A stretch of 64,000 nt of DNA, from contig OZ026558.1 in the NCBI GenBank assembly GCA_964020155.1, forward strand, positions 2,646,163 to 2,710,162. Reading direction: 5' to 3'. Origin of the DNA: Chondrilla cf. caribensis (taxonomy: Eukaryota > Porifera > Demospongiae > Chondrillida > Chondrillidae). Below are positions 24,701 through 36,200 of the stretch, piece after piece (position 1 is the first letter of the stretch; the number at the start of each line of letters is the position of its first letter). The translations under genes and the position numbers were made by a program. The notes beneath the pieces were generated by a model. That model was not told the origin of the DNA. It saw nothing but the letters and a program-made list of their open reading frames with translations, and searched no databases.

Positions 24701-25633
24701 ACATACGTAAGGTATTTATACAATTTGCTGCCACCAGATATAGAATTACTATGGTAAAACCCTACTTGTTGTAGCAATGCCGGTCTTTTGATGGAGTCAT
24801 ACATCAAAATGCAGTGAATAATAGATATTTTATCAACATTCCAAAAACTGAAAGGTTGCACTCTATGCAAACTAGATCTATCATTTCAATGCAACTTTCA
24901 TCCCTCACTCAGAGTACTACAAGATGTAACACACAGTGACTTTAGCTAATATCTGTTATAATTAGATGGCTTCCACCAAGTGATACAGTGGATGGTGAAA
25001 GTAGTTTCAAGTGCAGTGGATGTGAACAAGGGCTAGGCTTTTGCAACCCCACCCAACCAAATTGCCCCTCAACTGAGTACATGCTTGCACTGACATGTGC
25101 TAAGCCTGAGCGCGCATTAACTAAGAAAGGTATAGTTCAAGCTATAATACATATGTTGAATGTGCCATATACAGTAATACAATACTGGTAATTATCATAT
25201 TGCAAAATATACATGCCTATGTATTATCATTATGCTGAAAGCCAATTAAGGATCTAGCACAAATGAAGTATTTGGATATAATATTAGTAATTAGATAGAT
25301 TTCAATATTCCAACTAACACATGGACATACAGTACATAGTTCAGTTGGCTTCTGATACTGTTAATATTGATTGTTACAATTGCAGGTACTTGCAGTCCTG
25401 TCAAGTACACACCACGACCCTTTGAGAAAGTAATTAATGGGACTGAATACACCTGCAAACCACTAGGACACATACGCCTGTGTCCCAACATTGTGGATGT
25501 CAATGGAAGGTGCTGTAAGGGACTAGTAACACCAAAGAAAGTGAGATACGACTGTTCCCCAAAGATTGACAAAGGGGAAGTAATCGAAGGGTATCTGTTA
25601 AAGTCTGACTATGCTTTTTGCAAATTTGGATAA
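18702..25633 (+). CDS. Gene B: secreted sushi-SRCR protein, 12 exons, 560 aa
   Basis: Exons: 18702-18744, 19967-20185, 20407-20496, 21117-21308, 21641-21820, 22315-22468, 23245-23265, 23600-23741, 23893-23926, 24489-24684, 24966-25129, 25386-25633. Every intron is GT-AG and the phases connect to one frame ending in TAA. Order: signal peptide (1-14), unrecognised N-terminal module (15-117), two sushi domains (118-181, 182-241), SRCR 1 (242-347), linker (to 358), SRCR 2 (359-478), seven-cysteine C-terminal module (479-560). No transmembrane helix is seen, so secretion is likely. Sushi and SRCR domains normally bind other proteins or glycans outside the cell. Oddity: exon 8 has lost the usual last SRCR cysteine and the original GTTAGT donor, and a GTATTA four codons earlier than expected is the only in-phase substitute I see. 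Intact but possibly impaired. Confidence 0.75.
19583..19796. repeat. Foldback repeat in intron 1 of gene B
   Basis: The arm TTTCTTTATAGTTGTAGGAC..TCTATAGCGATATTCAAACA at 19583-19655 is matched in reverse complement by TGTTTGAATATCGCTATAGA..GTCCTACGACTATAAAGAAA at 19741-19795. A second pair (CACAAATTAATCATT and its complement) lies just inside. The short loop contains CCTGAAGAAGCCCACAATGGG. Probably a small foldback DNA element; no coding capacity. Confidence 0.65.
19967..20496 (+). CDS. Gene B exons 2-3: unrecognised N-terminal extracellular module
   Basis: Exon 2 (19967-20185) and exon 3 (20407-20496) encode about 103 residues beginning TTCLLNSVHSIVG and ending near IILTCDNKRSISFKIP. Both are bounded by phase-1 introns. 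The pattern of short alternating hydrophobic stretches suggests a beta-sandwich, and the late LTC could be the second cysteine of an Ig-like pair, but I do not recognise a family. It is the most variable part among B, C and D; the conserved marks are NSVHSIVG, IRH.GY and the final L.C. A role in ligand binding is inference only. Confidence 0.6.
21117..21308 (+). CDS. Gene B exon 4: sushi (CCP) domain 1
   Basis: One exon with phase-1 borders encodes about 60 residues with the sushi pattern: CPKPPEINYG at the start, then ATYTCDFGYTLQG, LTCDIKFGIW and PPICS at the end. That gives four cysteines with Tyr, Gly and Trp at the expected places. An NNHT tail supplies a possible N-glycosylation site and is kept in C and D. 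Sushi domains are protein-binding modules of complement regulators and adhesion proteins. Confidence 0.85.
21641..21820 (+). CDS. Gene B exon 5: sushi (CCP) domain 2
   Basis: The exon encodes TCDHPGRIASGQVE, then GVYYTCDKGFTLKGD, RTCQKDYTWSG and PVC, again the four-cysteine sushi signature with a conserved Trp, bounded by phase-1 introns. The C-terminal half (KDYTWSG.VPVC) is nearly invariant among B, C and D. The segment after the first cysteine varies most. Confidence 0.85.
22315..23741 (+). CDS. Gene B exons 6-8: SRCR domain 1 with 21-nt microexon
   Basis: Exon 6 (22315-22468) gives HRCEGLLRVNYFGFWETVC and VICHQLDCGDL. The microexon (23245-23265) adds IPGGTL. Exon 8 (23600-23741) gives YKCNGNEQSLCECEHTEGYC. 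Together they follow the group-B SRCR order of cysteines with one extra pair (the CW near the start and the CEC). The final cysteine, found as QCEE in A, C, D and E, is replaced in B by QST, and the exon then uses a different putative donor. One disulphide of this domain is therefore probably lost in B. Introns fall in phases 2, 2 and 0. Confidence 0.75.
24489..25129 (+). CDS. Gene B exons 10-11: SRCR domain 2
   Basis: Exon 10 (24489-24684) encodes DPVIELIGGPDPCQGQVIIRGG, EAILCDKEAPLEMANVICHQVGCG; exon 11 (24966-25129) encodes SSFKCSGCEQGLGFCNP and TCAKPE. These carry the eight group-B SRCR cysteines plus one more. The single intron is in phase 2, unlike SRCR 1, where a microexon splits the same loop. 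The LEMANVIC core is nearly constant between copies, and the loop after RGG differs in length and sequence. Confidence 0.8.
25386..25633 (+). CDS. Gene B exon 12: seven-cysteine C-terminal module
   Basis: Begins GTCSPVKYTPRPFEK and continues with YTCKPLGHIRLCPNIVDVNG and RCCKG, ending in YAFCKFG before TAA. It has seven cysteines in about 82 residues, with RCCKG constant in all five copies. I recognise no family. Two versions exist: B and E share PFEKVINGTEYTC, while A, C and D have other sequence in the same interval and end in LYHTTCS.E. It is placed as a secreted tail after SRCR 2. Confidence 0.7.
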
Positions 25634-27452
25634 GAAGACATTAAGGGGCCAGGATACCTTTTTGCTGAGAGCTGCAAACATACATGTGAACATACATGAG
25701 AAGCTGTTGTGAACTAATATTATTAGGGAACTCAATATTACTTTGCTTGTTATTCAATGAATGTTTCCATGCCAATGAGCTTTGCCTATTTTGGGTGATG
25801 ACATTGTGATTCGTGATTATGTTGGACATAAGAATCCTATCATTTAAGGAATATACCCTTCATATGGGATATTCTTGTGTGTGCACATACCTGTCCACAC
25901 ACAAACTTTCACAATGACTTTCAGAGGCATTTTGGGCATTCTAAAAATCCTGCCACTACAGCAATGCCTGATATAATGCTTTCCATATCGGTCCTAATAA
26001 AGAGAGTACTAGTATCGTACCATATTTGTGACATTAGTAACAAGTGCTGGCCAATATTGGAATAAAATTTAATCCATCATTTCTTGAGAAGCAATGTTTC
26101 TATATACACATGTATGCATGTACAAATTATACAAGTATCAGGACATACATGAACACATACAATTTTCTCTAAATATGTGCACATATTATATATTAAATGT
26201 CTATATATAATATTATATATATACAAGTGTTTACATATGTACACCTGTATAAGTATATATGCACACGCGTCTGTACATATGTAGTATACACATCTGAGTG
26301 TGTATATGTTCACATTAGAAAGGTACTTGCAATTGTTGTACATGTACATGCAGTTTGTTCAGACACATATAATATTATTATGTATGTACATGTATGCATA
26401 CATTGTTTATTGTATATGTCTGTACAGGCATAGGTCTTTGTTATACATGTGCACACAGCTCTGTTTGCACATGTACTGTATGCATGACATTGTATATACC
26501 CTTCACACGAATGTACCTCCAAGGGGTGATCTGTCTGGTAAAGAGGTTGGCTGTAATGGGTCACCAGTGTGAGGAGAAGGGGAGCTTGGAGTAATTTGAT
26601 CCACAGGTAGTCAATGAGTTGTGAATATCGGGAGGTGATAATTCAGGAAGATGGCACTACTCTAAGAATGATCCTACAGATCAAGAAGGTGAACTCCAGT
26701 CAAGAACACTATGGGACCTTTTCTCTCAAGATAACACCGTTTGATTGACAATGATTTGTACTGGCATGAAATGGATTGTAGAGAACAGCAAACATGTATG
26801 CAAACTGGATTGAAAATCTATGATTCAACTTAGTCTATTACACATATTATTTTTATTGCTGGATGAAAATACAGTTACTTTTCAAAAACTCACTTTTCAT
26901 TTGTTCTTCTTATGACTTGCACATTAAGACAACTGCTTCACCTGTTAAATATGATTGGTTTCCCTTACAATTCATGGTGAGGAACTTGTTTTCTTTCATA
27001 GCATATGAGGTTTACATGGATACTACGTATAAACACTTCAATTGTCTAATACGGACAACCGTTCACTTTTCAAACGCACGCGTCATTTCGAGTTCGAATG
27101 CAGAACAATAATCTGTTTGCGCTAGCCTAGACTGGACTACGCCAGACTACGTATATAGACTATCATACTACGTAGCCAATATCGCCCATAAAAATTAATA
27201 CACAGGAGTCGCGAATACAGGAATATATACTGTCTGTCTTCAGACGGCCTGTTTGTAGTCGAATTGGGCTACAATTTCAACGAGAATTCTCACCTTGTTT
27301 TTGGGAACCAGTGATATAGCTAGAAAGAGATTCGATATTCGAACGAGAAGGACAGTATTTCCGCGTCTTTCAACTCTTCCGCATACCAGTCCCGCGGTGA
27401 AGCCACAGATAGCTCAGCCAACTTTGACAAGGCGTACCACCACCAGATCACA
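25634..27452. other. Spacer between genes B and C with putative promoter
   Basis: No exon is supported. A polyadenylation hexamer AATAAA at 26061-26066 may end gene B transcripts. From about 25700 to 27450 the sequence is closely repeated at 46640-48823 upstream of gene D. About 300-250 bp before the start codon of C, CCAAT (near 27176) is followed by CCCATAAAAATT, and the same pair precedes gene D (near 48547). This is a reasonable but unproven promoter. The conserved leader runs from about 27313 to the ATG at 27453. Confidence 0.45.
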
Positions 27453-30186
27453 ATGTTCAAACTACTGATCGTCACTACTTTGGGTGAGTCTACAATCCGC
27501 TATATTACACTGACATGTACGACAGGACGGACGCTTCTAGTCCGGCAGTTTTCCGCTCTGACGAATATGCTCGAAGAGCTCTTGAGAGCCAACGATGAGC
27601 CTTCACGCATAAAACGCGGCATATATATGGGAGTATACTCCCTCGAAGAGATGGTAACATGGTCAGCTGTGTATTTAATATGTGGTTTAAACGCATTCCG
27701 TGCACCAACGGAAACCACAGACATAAGACATAGGCGTAGTCTAGACGGTGGGTAATCGTTGCGCGACTCTACACCGACTCTACAGGTGTTCCATAGGAGT
27801 GTGTAGACAATCAATAATCGGACGAATCAATTTTCGGACACTCGGATCTCGGAAAGTACTGAAGCTACAAAAAGCACTATTTAGGTCTTTGTAAGATAAC
27901 AAATTGTACATACTATGAAGTTTATACCTTTGCGCATCTTTGCGATACGGACAGTTGAATGACGTGTCTGAAGTAATCAATTTTCGGAAAAGTCTTTAGT
28001 CGAGTGGAAGATAAAGGAAAATCCACCAAAACGATTTCACATAATACCTCTACATATGTCCTCTAAAATCTGCTAGTAGCAACGCGAAATGTCTAGAATT
28101 GAAGAAACCCGAGCTTGTAATCTAACCCTCTTTGATACATAAAATTTCGGACGAATAGTTGCTACTAGCAGATTTTAGAGGACATATGTAGAGGTACACG
28201 GGCAAGTATTTTGGTGGATTTTTCTTCATCTTCCACTCGACTAAAAGACTTTGTCCGAAAATTGATTGGATCGTCCGAAAATTGATTTGAATCCAGAAGG
28301 TACAAACTTCATAGTACGTAACATTTGCTATATTACAGAGACCTAAATAGTGCTTTTCGTTTGAAGTCAATAGCTTCAGTACTCCGAAGTGTCCGAAAAT
28401 TGATTTGTCCGATTATTGATTGTTTACTCTAGTTTAGTGTAATGTAGTGAAACAAGTAATTCAAGTTTAAAAACTCGTGGGGGCCGCCCCCCGCGCTCGA
28501 ATTACTTTTGCGTCTTTTGTAGGTTCAGAAGAACCCTTCCCTGAAGTTATTACGTTCGGCGAAGCTTCAGCGCGCGAATTCTAGCCCAATTTCAAATTGT
28601 CGGCGTTCGAAATCGGCCATCTTTATTTGGGGCAATATAAATTATAATATAAATTCATTGTTGCTGTTACGCGTAGGAACACATATTTTATATATAATAA
28701 TATATAATATTATAGATTATAATTATATCGGTCGAGCGTTACATACCGGAAGTCGAAATGAAAACAATATAGGGGCTGCCTGCAGCCCCTAAAAATTGAA
28801 ATATGATCGCATGCGCAATCGCCCATCTGCTTTACATGAATACATGTGATAGAAGGTTCAGACTAAAGGCATTCGTAGGCTTTAGGGATGGTAGTTAGGG
28901 AGCAAGGAATAATCATGCTCAGTACAACCTGGCTCGAGGAGTAATTCCTTTTTCCTCGAGCTCGCGACAAAGAATAGATCGTACTAAATTCGACCGCGAA
29001 TACTGCAAATTCGGCCGGGTTGGTTTTCTTGGCCAAGTATTTGAACACAAACTATTCTCATTGATGCTTGTGGTAGTTTTCCCTTCCCCGAGTGCCAATG
29101 AGACTAGCTTGTTTCTTGTACACAATGTCTGTACAAGGAACAGAAATCGAGTTCATGAAAATATTAATAATTATTATCATTTTAAATTTTATATACTCCT
29201 CAGTAATATGCCTTAGTCCCTTAATAATGTCCCTTAGTAAATGAACAGTTGAATTCAAATAAAGACTCAATGAGCACTTCAGTCCCATCCCCTCCTGATG
29301 TTGTTGTTGTAATGTTAATGGCATTATAGGATATGCACATAGATATCTCCGATGAAGTAGTTTGAGGGCAAATACTTACTTGTGAACTGCTTGGCATGGA
29401 TGAATGACAAGATACCCCCACACACCAAACAATGCATGGTACAACCTGTTATCTAAACTCTGTACATTCTATAGTGGGAGCTGTCACAGTGTTATTTGGT
29501 GGTGGTCTGTCATCATCAAAACACTCAGTTGCAATCAGACATGGGGGCTATTTCGAATTGATTATTAACACAGATCTTCCTAGTAGTGATCTGTCCTGTT
29601 CAATAGAAGTTATACATTGGGAAACTGGGGCAAGGAAGATTCGCCCTTTACAAAGTAAGATACTGTTGCATGTGGGCATTTCATGTGCTTCTGTATTGAA
29701 ATGTAACTGAGTTGTCCATGACAAGTGTAGTTTTGTCCATGAGTATGTTCCCCCTGTATAGATGAAAATATATTATATGTATAATATGTATATATTGTGT
29801 ATGTTGTGATAGGAAGTGGTTGTATTTGTGAGATTTCTGTCCGTGTAACATTTCACCATTATTATATCATGTTTGTGTCAAGGAGATCATCACCCAGTGT
29901 ATTCACCTTTCTTTCATGCCATTTGTGCTACTATTGCATATCACTTTGCCATGTTTGTATAGATGCTTAGGCAATATTGTGTTGTATACTTTTTGTACGG
30001 GCATTTGTGCCCTTTCATTGTAGTTCATTCAAGCAGAAACTCACTTGAATGTTGACTACTTTTTGAGCACTCACCATTTTGTGTATTGCAACCAGAGTAC
30101 ATGTCATCCCAATTCACACACACACATAAACACACACACACGCACATGCATGCATACAAACATGCACGCACACACGCACGCATGCA

Positions 30187-30241
<55 letters not shown>

Positions 30242-33200
30242 ACACACAACACATACCACGTATACACACAGCACACAAACACATACAAACCAGATAAAGC
30301 CCCCTCCTTACAAACACATCACATAAATCACACAATATAATATTGTACATACACATTATCATCAATTAACACACGACTTTTACAATATCTTGGTAGAGAA
30401 GACGACATTCAATATTGTCGCAGGACATGGCATTGTTCTTAGGTGTGGTCGGAAATATTATAATACATTTACTATACCAAGTAAGTGACTTTTTTGGTAT
30501 GTGTATCCAAAGTTGCTAACACCCACTGTGTACATAGTAGGGCTGGGAATCGGCTGTAATTTTCAAATCGATTATCAGTACATATTAACCGATTGATTAA
30601 TCGACTAATCACCGGAAGTAATTAAGTGGGCGTAACCGGAAACCAACCCCACTTTATTAGACTGAGTAGTCATACAATAGATGTGAAGTGAAGTCCATAG
30701 TGTCCTTTTCACATTTCAGGTACAATACTGAACCCATGGAGTGAAGGTTCCGGGTGATAAGGTGGGGGTGGTTGCCTGAGCTACTCACTTAATTACTTCC
30801 TGTGATTAATCGATTTGCTTGCGCTATTAACGATAATCAGATTTAAAATGAAAATCGATTGATTAATCGATTAATCGATTAATCGTCCCAGCACTAGTAC
30901 ATAGCCACAATTGTATGTGCATAGCATGCAGAGGGGTAGCTGTATCTAAGAACAACAGATAATGTACTCACATGTAGATATGATGACTGATAGCTAATCT
31001 GTACACATTTTAAAGGAACACCTACATACACACCTACATGCACATGGAGTGTTATGGCGCCTATATACATATCTGGGAAACGTGATTTAATGTGCTTTAT
31101 GCAAGTACCAATAAGTAATGGATTAGAACTCCAACTGTCACATCTAACAATGGTAAATTATGATTGGGGAGTGATAATTTTCAATGTTACACTAGTGCTT
31201 TCAAAATCACTTTAACTGGTAAAGTTTGATGCATATGCAGGAATATATTAACGCTTTATACCACACATTGAGGTGGCTTAAAACTGGTTTAAACCTGATT
31301 CAAAGTGCTTTAGCACTCTATTTTAACCTATTTGGACTACTGTTCAGTGGCATGTCAAGGTTATCCTAGCTGGCTATGCATTTACATACAGTTAAAAGTA
31401 ATATGCCCTTTTCTAAAGATCTGGTGTGTCCTGAACCTCCTGACATCCAGTATGGATTAGTGACATATGACGGGAGAAGGGCTGCTTATACTTGTGATCC
31501 TGGTTACATAATGGATGGTAAAGAAGTCTTGACTTGCAGCGTTAGATTGGGAAAGTGGATTTCAGCACCACCAATATGCATCGAAGGAGAAAATAATCAT
31601 ACATTGTCAAGTAGGTATAACAATAGTTAAAGGGCCTATGACATGGAAATTTTTTATTCCATTATCTGATGAAGAATATAAGATGTATAACAGCGACAAC
31701 AGATTAAGTGCTTCGAATCATTCGCAAACGGTCGATTTTGCTCACTTCCGGTGACTCCTAATTTATATTGCTTTAATGTATGACGCATGATCACGATATT
31801 TCCAAGGGGAACCATTTTTTGCATTTTTTGATTTTTTGATTTTTTTTTCATATGACTGTACTATAAAGTTTATACCTTTGCGCATCTTTGCGATACGGAC
31901 AGTTAAATGACGTGTCTGAAGTAATCAATTTTCGGACAATCCAATCAATTTTCGGACAAAGTCTTTAGTCAAGTGGAAGATAAAGGAAAATCCACCAAAC
32001 ACTTCCACATATACCTCTACACATGTCCTCTAAAATCTACTAGTAGCAACGCGAAATGTCAAGAATTGAATAAACCTGAGCTTGTAATCTAACCTTCCTT
32101 CACACATCAAATTTCGGACGAATTTATATTGCCAGTAGAAATATATATAGGCTGAATGGCGCAATTCAGCCCATATTATTAATTTCTACTGGCAATATAC
32201 TATACATTTGTTTGATTCGTTCGATTATTATTATATTTATGCATATATTACAGTATTAATTTTAGTATGGTGAGCCACGTGACGGGTGGTTATTGCAATG
32301 AATATCATTAGCAGGTTAGGCTCATACTGTTAATCGGTCACCTTTCGAAGCCACTATCTTGGTTTCTACAGAACCGATTTTCATCGAATATAAACTATAG
32401 AATTTCCTAAATATTCTAACAGATGAATATAAGAATAAAGATGCCTAATAAAGGATTTCAATAATTTCTCTGGAATCGCTACGGTTAGCACGGTGAACAA
32501 TATAAATCGTTATAGTATTTCCAGTCCCTTTTGCGAACGTTGGTCTATCTAATGTCACTTAGCCTACTATAGGTGCTTTACCTATAATCTACATTGTCGT
32601 AGATGTGTACAAGAGGAACTGAGTGAGGTTTCCATCTCTCAGAGGTTCTGCAAGGAGAGGCTGTAATCATATCAAGTAGCTGAAAATTCAGCAAACTTGA
32701 CATAATGTACTGTTCACTAACTTTATGCAGCTTCCACTTTTAAAGACCCTCTTCTGGGACCCCTTAGTGCATCACATGGTATTTGATTGCCATGAAAGAC
32801 ATTACTACAGGTACTCTTCCTCAACCAATACTATCAATAAGACAAGTTCTATGGATTAGTCACATACAGAGTTATATATAGGCCTTTCTTGCTTTGGCAA
32901 AAAAGACACCAATACATCACCAGGCAGAAAAGTATAGCTACATACTAGGTACTATGGCATAATGATGGTAGCTATAAGATAATTCGAATAATTAATGTCA
33001 CTGAATGAATGATAGTAATTGTTTATTGCCCCGTAGAGACTGATAACTAGATAGTGCTTCATTTAAGATGTGATTTAGGTTAGTTAACACCACTGGAATA
33101 CTGCTGATGCCTATGGTATATACTGAAGACTAACTGATACAACTCTTACAGTGACAAGTTGAATGTCTGCCACGTTCCTTACATTGAACCGTACAGAATG

Positions 33201-36200
33201 GAACTCTCCATAACCTATGCAGTCAATCTAAGGGTATACCTCCTTACAGCACAATGTGTCCCTGGTTGTAGACACAGCTGAATACTTCTCACAAGTGTAC
33301 TACTAGGTGTTTACCTATCTGAAAGTATATGGTGAAAATATGAAACGCACACACTAATGTCTGATATCCACGAATATGATTATTTATTTAAAACATTGAA
33401 ATCATCTATTAAGAATCCAAACTTGTCTTTGTTAGTTGTCTGTATTTGAGCTTCTATCAGTAGCCAATTCGTCAAATACAATAAACGGTTCGAAGTGATA
33501 AGGCGACTCTTCCGTAACTTTTAAAGCCCCTTAGGTACCTTCCTCGTAGTCATTATCTACGTTAATATATATAGCTTCACTCTGCTCTCAATCATTCAAA
33601 AATTGCTCTGCACTTAAAGAATTGCTTCGAGAGAAGCTCGATCTTCTGTACAAATCCTATGTAAACCGTGATTTCCGTTCCCCTTTTGACGTCACAAGAG
33701 ATTAATTCTCGAGAAAAACGGAAACACCCATGTAAATATTCAAAAAATGGCTGGTTTTGTGTCATGAATCCTCGAAATACATCACTTTAGAGTCGATATT
33801 TGATCGAAAGAATATAACATGGGTTATTTTTTTCGTTATGAACTAATATTTAAGTGAAAATATTTCCATGTCATAGGCCCTTTAATATTATACTAGTATA
33901 TATCCATACAGTAACTTTACTTAACTTTAGTAATGTGCTCAAGGAAACTGAATGGAAATGTTTAAGAACAAGACATCTCCGTAAATACATCAACATGTAC
34001 TAATAATGCATCCAATCATATCAGCATGCAATGCATGGGTTGCAGAATTCACTTGTATTTCCACATGTGCAGATCAATCTATTAGTAATCAACATCTACA
34101 TCATTTCAAGCCCGTCATTGAAAATATTGCTTTAGAAGCAGAAGCAGGTTAGGGAGTGATGATACTCTGAAATATGAAACAAATTGCACAAGGTCAAGAT
34201 CACAAAGTATATACTGTGTGTTATAATTTTGTAATGTAGCATCTCCTACATGTGGATATCCTGGGATGATAGCTAATGGTCGGTTTGATGTAAGAAGAGG
34301 AACAGCAGTAGGTGAAAAGGTATATTACAGATGTAATGAGGGATTCACATTGAAAGGAGACTCTATTAGAACATGTCAAAAGGACTACACTTGGAGTGGG
34401 GTTGCCCCAGTTTGTACAGGTACATGCATACTGTACATACATACAGTGATTGTAAAATTGTGTTATGGAAGTGCCTATATATAGGAAGTACATTTGCATG
34501 TATCATAGGTTTGTACAGTGAACAGTATACATGTGAGCCGTTGTGCTTATCTTCACAACACACGAAAGGATTCAGCAAACTTGTAAATAAGCCAACAATA
34601 AGAGAAAGCAAATTAAGTTTTTTTAAAGATTAATAAAAACTTCATTGCTCTTTTCTTAATGGCTTATGGAACTGTACATACCTACATGCTGAATTAGAAA
34701 AGGAATTCTCTATTCTGGATGAAGCATGTGGTGAAAAGTATGTACATTTGAAATACAATTTATTTTTATTATGATGGTAACCTAATTCTCCTATGTATCC
34801 CATATAATTTTTGGTCAAATATGTGTACTCCCAACCAGTCCCATTCTCATACACTCTTCCTCTATACTAAGGCTGTGTGGGTTCTAGAGTAATTCTCTAT
34901 TATAGGTATACCTATATTATAGACCATATTCACAGTGTGTGTGTGTTCAACCTACAAGTGATATATAAAAGTTAATTCCACAATAATTATTGTAGATTGT
35001 TGGCTGCAAATACAGTTGTATGGAGGGAGACACAGATGTGAAGGTCTGTTGAGAGTAAAGTACTACGGATTCTGGGAAACAATCTGTGCCAGAGATTTCT
35101 CTGACACAACAAAGCAAGTTATTTGCCATCATTGGGGCTGTGGAGATCTGTGAGTTTAGTACACTACATGAGCACCACTTGCAATGAGGGAGACTCGCAG
35201 TGTATACAGTGAGAACACCATCCTTTGTTCATTATGTGGTTATGTACTAAATTCACACCTCTTGTGGAATGTCACTAAAGGTCCACTAGCGCGTTTTTTT
35301 TTTTTGGCCAATGGATAGTAAGCATTGAGACATTCCCAACGATACCCGTTCTATGGGGATTTGGGTCTCGGTGGGGGAGTTATAAGCGCGCAAAGTCGCC
35401 AAAAAAACAATTATGCGTGTGTGTTTCCAGTCTTCCAGTCAAAAAAGGGAATCTAGGCTGTGACGTCACTAGGAGTGAGGACGTTTTGAAAAAGCCAATT
35501 TCAAGATTGCTATATCGTTCCAGTTGTCTTTGTACAACGAAAACAGATGCTGCCCTGATACATATATGAGGGTTCTATCAAGGACTCAGGGATCTTTAGG
35601 TTACAATTGTACCAGTTTGAGCCACCAGCCCACGAGAACAACCAAGAACCAGGAGGCGATCACGACCAAGATGACGACAATTCAAGACACCATCTTAACA
35701 ATAGCAGCTGGTGAGCCTCTTTTCGGCATGGACTATCCCAGAGTACCCATAGATAGCTAAAGTTGAATCACCCTACGTCCATAACGTTGCTGAGGAAGAG
35801 TTGGGAAACAGACACTTCAAAGGAAGATTGCCAATATCGCTGAACTAGAGATGCAGGAGAAACTGTGGAAGCGGATCATGCCAGGTTTCCCTCCAGATGA
35901 ACTGTCCTTTCTACTGGGAGCATGCTGCAACTGTCTTCCATCAACCATCACCTTAGAAGGTGCCAGGAGAATCATTGTAAATGCACCCGCTGTAGTTCTC
36001 CCAACCCTACCACCAACCACATCCTCAGCTGATGCCTTAAGTATACTGGGGAAATATGACCTATAAAAAATATTATTAATAAACATTCTAGAAGATTTGC
36101 AAGCCAATCCCCCCCTTAGAATCTTCTACAGTACATTGGAGATAGGCACCCTGGGTCACTATCTGAAGCCAACCAAGGATGCAGTTTCCCATGCAAGTCT

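Noticed and set aside
27500..27814. Open frames in intron 1 of gene C (both strands, about 100 codons)
   Set aside because: They start at or after the signal-exon donor, have no domain signature, and the D copy has frame-changing deletions here, so the segment behaves like intron.
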